DNA of 64,000 nucleotides from Letharia columbiana (lineage: Eukaryota; Ascomycota; Lecanoromycetes; Lecanorales; Parmeliaceae), in the NCBI RefSeq assembly GCF_014066305.1, contig NW_023501135.1, forward strand, positions 1 through 64,000, written 5' to 3'. The number at the start of each line of letters is the position of its first letter. The stretch's first letter is position 1. Made by a program: the position numbers and the translations under genes. Positions 33,062 to 43,255 of this stretch are shown piece after piece. The notes under the pieces were generated by a model. It saw nothing but the letters and a program-made list of their open reading frames with translations, did not search any database and was not told where the DNA came from.

Positions 33062-36000
33062 ATGTCGGATCCGGAGCCACCACTCCGGCTGCTTTCGCTC
33101 GGTAGGGTGTTCTCGGGATGGAAAAGACGTACTCCAGAGCTGACTCTATGCAGATGGCGGTGGCATCAGGGGGCTCTCGAGCCTTTATATCCTTAAAAAT
33201 CTGCTGGTGGCCGTCCAGAGAAAGGAGCCAGTGTCTGCTGGAGAGACTGCTTCTCCCCGACCATGCGATTACTTTGACATGATTGCTGGCACGTCAACTG
33301 GAGGGTATGTCTCCTTTCAACCCCAATCAATCTTTCATTGGCCACTTTCTCTGTCCAGTTCAAGTCTACCTGGCGCGTCGCCGATTGGCCGGCTGTCGTT
33401 CAATGTGGAAGTTCGCGCTCACAAGGGCTGCGGGCATTCCTACAACCTAAACCTCAAACGCGAACTCCACGGATTCGGTGACTCTATTTTGCTCTTTGTG
33501 CCCAAGAAGCAATATCCCTTGCTTTACTTAAACGAAGCTGTGGAGTTCTGAGCTAATGCAGCTGTTACCTACTTTTCTTTGAGCAGTCCACCTATTGTGG
33601 CCAAAGCAGAAAAGTCAACGCAACCTCGCTGACTTCCTTAGACTCATTGCTGTCATGTTAGGAGTCCTCCGAATGGACATAGAGACTTGCATAAATGCAT
33701 ATCTGAGTATGGCTCCAGAGATATTCCCCGTTGAAGGTATGGTATCGGGAAGCATATTTGGCAAGGCCAAAAAGTATGTACTTTCCGGAGCCTTCCCCTT
33801 GTTGCTATTATGCTTCCTTATCCGTCACTTGGCCTAAATTTTTGCCCCTTTTGAACCCTATTGACCACAGAGACAGTGCCCTGAAAGGCGACCAACGCTT
33901 CGATCCAGCACCTTTTGAAGCCGCTATCAAACGTCTTGTGAGAAGAGAATCTTGGAAATAATGCAACGGGGAATGAGATGATGCGATCTCAATCTGGTCA
34001 GGGGTGCAGAGTGTAAGCCCATTCCATTCCAGTTTTTCTCGCTCATATTATTGACAACGTCAAGTTTTGTTTGCGTGAATTCCGAAAAACCCCGCCATCC
34101 ATTCCGATTCCGCAATTACGAAAGCCCCAGGGTTGTATCTGAAGATATGACAATCTGGGAGGCCTGCCTCGCTACATCCGCAGCACCCACTTATTTTCCA
34201 CCAGTCTCAATCGGCAATCCTCCTCGAACGTTTGTGGATGGCGGTCTAGGATACAACAACCCCACGCAGGCACTTCGCGAGGAGACGATGCACATTTGGC
34301 CCTCGAGGAGTGTAGGTTGCATTGTCAGTATCGGAACGGGGATGATGGGTTCTCACGATGTTGGGAGATCGATCAAACCTTTGTTCAAGACGCTCCAGGA
34401 GATGTCCACTGACACTGAGAAGGTGGCTCAAGAGGTCAAAGAGGAAATGGAACACCGATCTCCGGACCAGGACATCTATTTTCGCTTCAATGTACAGCAT
34501 GGCCTGCAGACTGTGGGTCTAGAGGAGTGGAAGGAAATGGGAAGGGTGAAGACGGTCACTGAGAATTACCTTCAATCCAATCGGAAGCAGGTGACGGCTT
34601 GCGCTTCTCAGATCCTTTCTCCAACTCGTACGTAGCCAACCAAGATCATATAATTCTCCTAGCATGACTGACTTTTGTATGATAGATGCAACTGTCTTTA
34701 AAACCTGTTCGAGGGAGTGTGAGGACTTTTTCGACCGTTCCATTCTCGAAAGATCCTGGGTTTGTTGGTCGCGAGGACATCCTGGCACAGCTTGAGTCCG
34801 AATTTGCGAACCCAATATCACAAAGTTGGGCGTCGCTGTATGGTCTCGGTGGCATAGGGTAGAACGCAGACCTCTTTTCACCCTTTATTCAGAGAATTGG
34901 GCTGACCTTTGCTGCCAGAAAATCGCAAATTGCCATCGAATACTCATATCGACAAAAAGAGCGGTTGCCTGAGATCTCGACTTTCTGGGTCCATGCGAGC
35001 GACAAGGCGAGGTTCGAACAGTCATATACAGAAATCGCCACGACAGTAGAGATTCCTGGGACTGGAGACGGCAAGGTCGACATTCTCCAGTTGGTGTCAA
35101 AATGGCTCGCAAATCCGGACAATGGTCGATGGCTGTTGATCCTCGACAATGCGGACGACGCTACCGTGTTATTGCACCTACCAGAACGAGATCCTGAGAC
35201 TGGCGCAACGTCTGTGCAGCGCCGCTTGCTGGATTTCTTGCCGCGAGTGCAACACGGGGCTGTGCTCATCACGACTCGCGATCGCACTTGTGCGCTAGAC
35301 CTGAATGGACAGAACGGCACGCCCCTAGAAGTGCGACCGATGAGTACAAATGAAGCTGTCGGCCTGCTTCGGAACAGATTGCCAGATGCCACTGAAGAGG
35401 AAGCTTCTGAACTTGTGGCAGAGTTGGAGAGGGTGCCTCTCGCCATCTCCCAGGCTAGTGCGTACATCAAAGCGGTTTCCCAGGTTTCAATATCCATATA
35501 CCTCAATAAATTCCGTCGCAGTAATGAGGACCAAGCCACTCTGCTTAACAAGGGCAAAGGGGACTTGAGGCGAGATCCAGCGGTACCAAATGCAGTGATA
35601 ACATCATGGGAGTTATCCTTCCGCCAGATCCGTGAAAAGACCCCAGGCTCAGCTAATTTGTTATCGCTTATGTCGTATATCAATCGGCAAGGTATCCCAC
35701 AGTTTCTGCTACAAAGAGATGATGACGATGTTTCTTTCTGCGAGGAAATTGATCCTCTCATTAGCTTCTCTCTGATCCGCGCAGAAACCAGAGAGAATGT
35801 ATTCGAGATGCACAGACTTGTGCAGACAGCAATGCGGCATTGGCTTCGTAGCGAAGGTTGTGACCAATTATGGAAGGAGAGTGCGATTGAGCGGGTGGCG
35901 CATCGATTTCCAATGGCAGAAAACCAAGAGCAACATTGGCCGATCTGCGAGGCCTTAATGTCTCACGCGGACGAGGTGATACTTCACACGGCTAGCTCCA

Positions 36001-37355
36001 AAGAATCTCGATTAAGTCGCGCGATTATACTGGTACGCACGGCCTGGTATCTAGTCGAAAGGAAAGGGCATGCCGGACTTGCGGAACAAAGATCGACAGA
36101 TGCGCTTCAAATTCGGCGAGAATACTTTGATGACGACTCAGACGAAATCCTCAATACCATGAGCATATTGGCTTGCGCTCAAAGTGAACTTCTCAAAACG
36201 GAAGAGGCGAGAGATCTCCAGGAGTTCATATTGAGGCAAAGACGGGAAAAGTGGGGGTCGGAGGACGAAAGGACTTTAACCTCCATGCATAATCTTGCTT
36301 TGTCATATGGTCAATTAGGGCAGTATGAAAAGGCCGCGGATCTACTGAAACACGTGTTCGAAGTAAGAGAAAGGTTATTAGATCCGGGAGATCCGCGTCT
36401 CTTGGCCTCTGGAAATGGACTAGCGGCTGCCCAACTCGACCAAGGCAAATACGAAGACGCTGAGAAGCTGAGTAAGAGATTGTTGGAGATGAGTACAAAA
36501 TATCATGAATTCGAGTATATACACACTCTCGATGCAATGCGACATCTATCTCGTGCATATTTGCGACAGAACAAACTCGAAGAAGCCGAGAACCTGGGCG
36601 TTCAAGCTATTCCAATCTCCATCAAAATCTTCGGCCGTAGTCATTGGAGGACTCTTGAGACCCGAACAGTCTTGGCTGACACCTATTACCGTCAAAAGAA
36701 GCTGGATGAGGCGCAAGAAATCTGCATATCATGTCTTGATACGGCGCAAGAAATTTATGGCGCGGAAGATGTTACGACAGCAAATATCAGCAATCTCCTC
36801 GGCTTGGTCTATCGAGGTCAAGGAAGGTTCGTTGACGCGTCAAGGCTCTTGAAGGATGCTGCGGAGATGGACCGGAAAGTCTTAGGGTCTGATCACCCAG
36901 ATACGTTGATTAGCTTACACAATCTCGCTCTCTGCTACTATGATATGGGGGACAAGGTTCAAGCCATTCAATTGATGACCAATGTGCTTGACAAGCGGAA
37001 AGAAGTCCTTCACGCCAATCACCCCCATACTATCCGGTCTGCCAAGACCTTGGCACGTTGGAAGGGCGAGGAAGAGGGGACCAAGGAGGAGACCGAGGAA
37101 GGAGGAAGAGGGGAGATGAGGAAGAGGAAAAGAGAAGCGAGGAGGAAGTGGGGAACGAAAGGAGGAACGACGAAGGCATGCGTGAACAACTCGGCAAAAT
37201 ACAAATCTCGTCGCCAGCGACCCATGAAGCTGGGCCAAGATGATCGCAGAGGCAAACATGCAGCAAAGAGCCTTGAGATAGGAGTACGGTGGGACACTGT
37301 GCTCAGGGCTTGTTGTTGGATTGGATTAGATCGGCGTGTTTGGTTCGCCTACTGA
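33062..37355 (+). CDS. NLR-type protein: patatin-like phospholipase, NB-ARC, TPR; two frameshifts
   Basis: Seven exons: 33062-33101, 33154-33304, 33642-33773, 33871-34012, 34065-34627, 34686-34858, 34919-37355, about 1211 residues. Residues 1 to about 340 are a patatin-like lipase with the DGGGIRG oxyanion loop, the nucleophile motif GTSTGG and the dyad Asp in FVDGGLGYNNP. Then an NB-ARC ATPase with P-loop GLGGIGKS (split by the last intron), Walker B RWLLILDNADDA, a GAVLITTRD motif, PLAISQASAYI and an MHD-like MHRL. From about residue 750 there are at least six tetratricopeptide units, then a very basic/acidic tail after ARWKGEEEG. In fungi this architecture is linked to non-self recognition and regulated cell death. 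One base must be dropped near 33936-33945 (after IKRLV) and one in the A4 run at 34699-34702 to keep frame; the domains on both sides are intact. The 337-nt intron 2 is unusually long for this window and may hide more structure. Confidence 0.85.
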
Positions 37356-38138
37356 GATTTTAGTGTCCGAGAACTCGCTATTGGTTTCTTGATTTGCTTG
37401 TATTCCTTATTGTTTCTCTTCCTGGTTTACCTATTGTGGTGTGGAATGAGAGTCAAGACGATTGTCTTCTTCCCAGACCGTGTGGCCTCGATTTGAGTCG
37501 CTTTCGATGGCCCCTGACTTTCAGCTTCGAGTGGTATCTGATGACTTCTGCAAAGCCCCATGAGGGATCCGGGTAGATCGCCGCACCCGGCTACCGACCA
37601 AAATGACTCGAGACATAGAGGCCAGTGTGTCTCAGCATTGAGCAAAGAGCGTGCTAGGGTATTGCACCTGACAAGAGGCTAACACGCCGAGACTCAGCCA
37701 TTCACTAGGTCTACTGCACAAATAGAGTCTGAAGTGGTTCGCTCGGGAGACGGGTAACAGGCTTAGGCGTCAAATCCGTAGGAGCTTCCTATCAATAATG
37801 ATGGCTTTCCATGTCGTAGTCCTCATTGTGAGCCATTGTTTGTTCTTAGGCAGGTTTACCCTTCAGAAGTATTTTCTTAGTGTCATGAGTAAGTCTTTGT
37901 CTCGACCGTTACGTTAGCTGCAGGTAGCCGAGGATCGTCTCACCACTTTCTACCCTTCTTGTATCAACACGTCCCACCAACACTACTCATCAACACAACA
38001 ATTCCTTCTCCTTCTCAACTCGACACATCAATCAACTCCACACCCGTAGTGACACCTTCCAACTTCAACGCCGAACCAAGCAACTGTCCTCACTCGCCCT
38101 ACCAAAAAAGTCAAGACAAGCAGCCTCACTCCTCAGCC
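37356..38138. other. Intergenic region, promoter side of the RING gene
   Basis: No domain-bearing frame. The last 180 bases are in frame with the RING gene from an ATG at 37959, but the Pro/Ser/Thr-rich peptide they encode looks like translated leader. Confidence 0.5.
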
Positions 38139-38912
38139 ATGGCCGTCCACCTCAAAGCTCTCCTAGACAAGACCCAACTGATCCACCCCAACGAAGTGGA
38201 AAACCAAATCTGTCCCGTCTGCTACGAAGACTACCTTCAACCCCCATCACGAGAATTCCCGCGCAAACTTCCCTGCGGCCACGTCATCGGAACAGAATGC
38301 CTGCTTCTCTGGGCGTCCTCGCAAACCCACGCTACCTCCATCAATTGCCCCTGGTGCACGCATCCAATCACTCACTCCATCGATACGCAGTATCTCCGAA
38401 CGGTCATAGACGCGTATGCAGAAGCCGCGCTTCAGCATATCGCGGCGCAAATCGAGAGGGCAATCGTCGCCGTCGACCGAGCACTTACCCACGGTTGTTG
38501 GAGCTTGCTTTCTCTGGCTGTCATCTTGTTATCACTGGGGCTGTATTCCGACGAATTTTACGACTGCTTCCAACTTGGCTTTCTGTATGTGTGCACAGGT
38601 CTGGCCGTCAAATGCTGTCTTACATCCTACCCTCGCCTCGGGGTGGCATTGATGGTTCTTGGCTTCTACGTGGGGACATTCGTCGATTCAGATCTTGGCC
38701 ATGTTCTACTCAGATATGGAAAAGCACCTTTCCATGCTGCTATTGCGAGAGCCTACTTGGACCATTATCGCCTCGTGTTGGGCTTGTCGGTGACTTTGCT
38801 CGTGGCACAAGTTGCTTGGGGAAACCCAATCGTACAAGTGATAGCATTCAAAGCGGAGCATGAGTCTCTCTTGTGTTTACTGTTTTACCCCCTCAGGCGC
38901 GTGATAATGTAG
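38139..38912 (+). CDS. RING-finger protein with C-terminal membrane segments
   Basis: I choose the ATG at 38139 (context GCCATGG, 257 residues) over the in-frame ATG at 37959 (317 residues), which only adds low-complexity sequence. Residues about 25-80 hold a RING-type zinc site: CPVCYEDY, then LPCGHVIGTECLLLW and CPWCTHPI. After a helical spacer (YAEAALQHIAAQIERAIVAV) there are about four hydrophobic segments (around LLSLAVILLSLGLY, FLYVCTGLAVKCCL, LGVALMVLGFYVGTF, LGLSVTLLVAQVAW). The layout suggests a membrane-anchored E3 ubiquitin ligase facing the cytosol. No introns. Substrate unknown. Confidence 0.75.
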   Translation: MAVHLKALLDKTQLIHPNEVENQICPVCYEDYLQPPSREFPRKLPCGHVIGTECLLLWASSQTHATSINCPWCTHPITHSIDTQYLRTVIDAYAEAALQHIAAQIERAIVAVDRALTHGCWSLLSLAVILLSLGLYSDEFYDCFQLGFLYVCTGLAVKCCLTSYPRLGVALMVLGFYVGTFVDSDLGHVLLRYGKAPFHAAIARAYLDHYRLVLGLSVTLLVAQVAWGNPIVQVIAFKAEHESLLCLLFYPLRRVIM

Positions 38913-40219
38913 TCTGGATTCAATTTACGGAAGATTGCCGGGATTGCCAGAAATGGTGGTCGATGGTGGCTCCACTGCCAAAGATATCCGCGTCGTAGAA
39001 TGCGAATCAGCTGAGGAGAAGCGGAAACGAATGGAAGGATATGAGCTAGGATGGACAGGGGGGAAAATCGGTGAACAGTGACATGGAAGAAACTTAATGA
39101 AGCAGATAACTTTGTATGTCACAGAGGTTCCAATTCCAGTCAGTAATGATTTTCATCTACTTTGGAGCTTTAGGTGTGGTAAACCTGTTGCTGATCCATT
39201 CGTGATATTCCCCTACTTAAAGAGATCCCATACTACACTAGTTGTCTTTGCCCAGCCTCTATCAACACTTTCCCTCCCAGCTCGCCTGTCTCTGATCAAA
39301 CCGAACGAACGTTGTCATAAGCTCAGACTTTCCATACGCAACATTCTTGGCCGGTGTATCTCCTCTGTATGTCTTTGATTAGAAACGAAGATTGTCTATG
39401 AAGAATTGATCGAGCGATAAGTGCCGGCCTAAGAGGCGGAGGCTTGAGAAGAGATGCTCGGACCAGCTCTTTTTGAAATGGTATGAAGGATTGATTTATT
39501 AGGTAGCTTGAGAGTGCTTTTCCTTTTCCCTTATTTATTTTTTGATGCTTTTGATACACGTTCCAAGCTTCACATTCTCAAAGTGGTCTACGCTTGTTGA
39601 GGCTTACCCGTTCTCCCGCTATCAGTACCATTGTCTTCAACAAAGATGTTTGTCTTTGTTTGTGCCTCTTAGTGAGGTGCCAAGCATTGGAACAAGTTGT
39701 AAGAACGGCTTTTATAAGTGAGGTCTTGAATATTGATGCGAAGGGGTCAGAATGAAGCGACGCATGTGACAGAACCTGTCTTGCCCTTGGTCAAGGTGCC
39801 AGTGATCAGATAGGAAAGCGGCGGCGAGAAAAGCGCATTATCCGAGATGCATTTAAACCTAAAGCAAACGCGATAATGCATTATAACTTTGCTACTGCCT
39901 AATTCCTTGTCCTCCATCTATTCATATACTTTCCTGAATTCCTCTTGACACTGCTAGGTCGTATTCTCTTCGCATTCGCCAATACACATATATATATAGA
40001 TGCTGGACTTGCCACTTAACCCTTTCTATAACACTATAACCCTACAACCATTGGCGCGCTTCTTGCTTTTGTCGAGCCCTTAACACTTTTACTTGACACA
40101 TTTCTCGATAATTCGCCTTCCCGTACCTTAGTTGTTTTTCTTCGCGCTTCGTCTCGATCATTCCGCAACCCGAGCTTACCAGCATCAAGTAATTTGAAAT
40201 CCTCAATTTCCTTTTCATC
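38913..40219. other. Intergenic region, promoter of the BTB gene
   Basis: No frame with a domain. From about 39950 to 40200 the plus strand is pyrimidine-rich with a TATATATATA stretch at about 39990, so it is probably the promoter and long leader of the next gene. Confidence 0.45.
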
Positions 40220-41527
40220 ATGGAAAGCCACAATGACTTCCAAGATAGCTGGGAGCATGACACCCACCATGATTACATCTTCCCAGTCTCGGAAACTCGC
40301 AGAAGTAATACAGGAGATCCCGAACAAGAAGGGCTGGGCGTGCGTTCGAGATCCCTGTATGAAAAATACGGGACCAACGAGCCGTACGCCAAGCCAGACG
40401 ACGTGGAATCATATGATGGCAGAGACCCAGATTCCTTCTTCAAGTACGTACGCAGGAACCCAAGTCTCCGATCTGCTCGCTAATATCTCTCTAGACTGTT
40501 GACAGGTCCATCAACAAATTTCTACGTCGGGCTTGACGAGAAGCACTACACGATCCCAAAGCGACTCCTTTACCACTTCTCAGATTACGCTAGAATCTGT
40601 CTCGAAGGCAGTTTCTGGGAAGCAGATGTCAACGCTGCCTGGCTCCCAGATGTGGACTCAGACGTATTCCAATGGCTGTGGCAGTGGTTGTACACTGGCA
40701 AGCTCAAGGTCTACCAGTTCTACAATTTCACGTGGGATTGGAGCGAAGACGAACAGCTTCAGCAAGCTTGTCAAGTCTTGTGCCGGTTGCACGTTCTGGG
40801 CGAGCGCCTGCTCTTCGACGAACGATTTCTGCAGGACGAGGTACAAAGGAAGTTGGTGAAAGTTATCGAGAGAGCGAAAACTTCCAGAAGTACTACTCCT
40901 TTGACGCCCCAAATTGTTGAAGAAATTCTTTCGGATTCGGCCCCGGTACAATACGGCTCTATTTGGAACTGGCAATCAACTTCATTAAGACCGTTCGTGG
41001 TCGAGCAGCTGTGCACTTTTGACTTCTGTACAACAACCGACTTCGTGGACTGGGTTGGGTGTTTCGAACTGGACGGAGCCTTTGCGGCCGAAATCATGGC
41101 ATTCATGGCGGACGAGCTAAAGTGGGCAGTGAAGCGGTGGGAGGCGCAGGTCGGCTCGCCAGTCGATGTTCTCGAAAAGAAGAAGCAATTTGCGGAAGAT
41201 CGGGGCAACTCCAAATGCTTGGAGATAAGACCGAAAAAACATCAAGGTGTCTGGCTCGCGCTGAGAATCATATGTACCTTTGCAGGGTGCACAACGACGG
41301 ACCTTCGCGCCTACAGCCAATGCTTCGAACTGGACGGAGCCTTTGCGGTCGAGATTCTGGCATACATGGCGGAGGAACTGCGGTGGATTGTTGAGAGGTG
41401 GGGGGAGGAGAGGGGATCGAGGGTGGATGTCGCGGTGGAAAAAGAGGAAGAAGAGCGGATCGCGCAGGAAGAGAGTGATCTTCAACGCATGGTGGATAGG
41501 ATCATGCGACGGGTCGGATGGTCTTGA
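40220..41527 (+). CDS. BTB/POZ-domain protein with an internal duplication
   Basis: Two exons, 40220-40443 and 40495-41527, with a 51-nt intron, give 418 residues. Residues 1 to about 75 are polar and disordered. A BTB/POZ fold follows (TNFYVGLDEKHYTIPKRLLY, YARICLEGSFWEAD, DVFQWLWQWLYTGKL), a dimerisation and adaptor module often used with Cullin-3 ligases. The C-terminal half carries two copies of an approximately 87-residue unit: each has CTTTD, CFELDGAFA, a helix FMADELKWAVKRW or YMAEELRWIVERW, and a SPVDV/SRVDV end, the second followed by an acidic coiled region. The duplication is also evident in the DNA (TTCGAACTGGACGGAGCCTT in both). Stop at 41525. Confidence 0.8.
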
Positions 41528-42468
41528 TGACATGGAAAGCCGGCAGGCAATAGGAAAGTCTGAATAAGCGGTACACGAGCTTAGGCCTACACGAAGATAT
41601 TCATCATGTTTGCAATCAAACGTTTTTAAGCTATCTTTTATCATCCGTGTAGCAACGCACCATTCCGGTCAGCGACTTCTGCTTTACCTCTTCCCCCCCC
41701 AAAAAAGCATACTTAGCAGCCATTTGTACGACTGAGCGGAAGACTAGAACGCGAATCCTGGGAAACTCAGACGGCGCTCTGGAACATGGACAGAACAACT
41801 TCCTTTCCGAGCTGGATATGTCGCATTGCCACGTAGAGACGGGAAGACGGGGAGCCTCACCTTGAACTGATCTTAGATTACCGCGCCTTCAGCCTCACAT
41901 CAAAAATCGTCAAAAGGATAGAGGGTGCAAGCAAGGTGCTTTTCACCTTTCAAGCACAAGTTTGCAGGCCTTACAGATAATCAGACTTGCAACTACTGGC
42001 CCGGAATATTCACTTGGTGAACTTGAGCGCATAGGCTGGTTGGTAAGTGTTTCTGTACAGAGACCAGTGTCTTGCACTTGTTTTGATACCCGGGAAGCAT
42101 GCAGTAGAACTCGGGATAGTAGGGGAACTCGAAGCCGACATCGTTGAAGATGACGATTTGCTCTTATCTCAATCATAAGTCGCGCTGAAGAAGTTGATGT
42201 AGTACTGAAGACAGTTGGTCCAGCATGGCTGTTATGTCTGATCTCAAGCTAAGGTTACGTCTAGACCTTACCTTCTAGAGAGCCATCGCAGCTTCCATAT
42301 GTTCCAGTTCGCCTAATTCTCAGAGAGGCCCCAGTAGCGGTGCAAGTACCACCATTAGAAACCAGTTGCTGGCCAGCATTGCCTTTTTCGTACCGAACTT
42401 CGCTTGCATCCTCGCCCTTCTTGCCAGCTGGTCCATCTTATCTGTGACCGATGTCGCAGTCTCCGTGC
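41528..42468. other. Intergenic region
   Basis: No supported gene or RNA. Short frames around 41943-42176 are on both strands and without domain. This is the 3' side of both neighbouring genes. Confidence 0.45.
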
Positions 42469-43255
42469 TCATCTTCGCGTGCGCATTGCCCTACCTTGCC
42501 TCCTCCTCGTCTTCTTCTTGTCTAACATTGCTTTCCTCGCGCTCATCTTCTCTCTCATTCTGGCCTTCCTTTTGCGTTCGAATTTAAAGTCCACTGCCTT
42601 CCAATACTCTGGAACATGGTGCTTGCAGGCTCTTGACATGAAGAACCCTTCCCCGTCATCTTCGTTGGCGCGCTCGTTTTTCCGGGTCTCCCATTCCACA
42701 AATTTGAGTTTCACACATGCATCACACCAGTCGCAGTCTGCACAGAGCTTTACGCCCTTCTTCTCCAAACAGCCAGCGCAAGAGCGACATCCTCCGCAAA
42801 ATTTCCCCTGTGCTTTCAAGCAATCATTGCAGACTATGCCGGGCACCCTGGTGCTAGGCCCGCACCAACAGAGAACAATTCTACCTGACTCCAGAAGGCC
42901 ATCTTTTAGATCGCATTCTAGGCATTGACGGTCCGTGCCAATCTCCGCGATACTCCACCGAGCAGCTGCGCACAACTTCGAAATACTCGAATTGCGTTCC
43001 AGGCTTCATACAGAGGCACTTGTAGCATGCAAACCTCGGGCCGTTCAGGACACCCTCACTTTGAACTTCTAGGCGTTCGAGATCGAAGAGGTCTCTGCGG
43101 ACTGTATCAGGAACACGACGGTGAAGGGAAATTGTGGAGTGGTAGTGATGATTGGTTTTGCTGACGGCAATGGCAGCTGTGGGGTGGAGGTCGGTGACTA
43201 TGAGGTCTTGGAGCTCAGTGGGTAGATGCGGGAGAGACAAAGTGCGTGGTTGCAC
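42469..43255 (-). CDS. F-box-like, cysteine-rich protein, one frameshift
   Basis: The N-terminal frame (from 43255) has an F-box-like start (LPHLPTELQDLIVTDLHPTA) and a first cysteine pair (FACYKCLCMKPG). At 42974-42975 the frame changes: dropping one T of a TT pair on the coding strand joins FEYFEV to CAAARWSIAEIG, giving 261 residues ending at 42469. The second half has many CxxC pairs (CLEC, CWC, CNDC, CGGC, CAGC, CADC, CDAC), which suggest several bound zinc ions, and a highly basic C-terminus (KARMREKMSARKAMLDKKKT). Such fungal proteins pair an F-box with a zinc-binding region; their targets are unknown. Without the correction, the zinc region would be lost. Confidence 0.7.

Noticed and set aside
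34889..35761. 290-codon minus-strand frame inside the NLR gene
   Set aside because: Antisense to the NB-ARC coding sequence, which has clear motifs on the plus strand.
37959..38138. Upstream in-frame ATG as start of the RING protein
   Set aside because: The additional 60 residues are Pro/Ser/Thr/Asn-rich leader-like sequence; the ATG at 38139 has the better context and directly precedes the conserved part.
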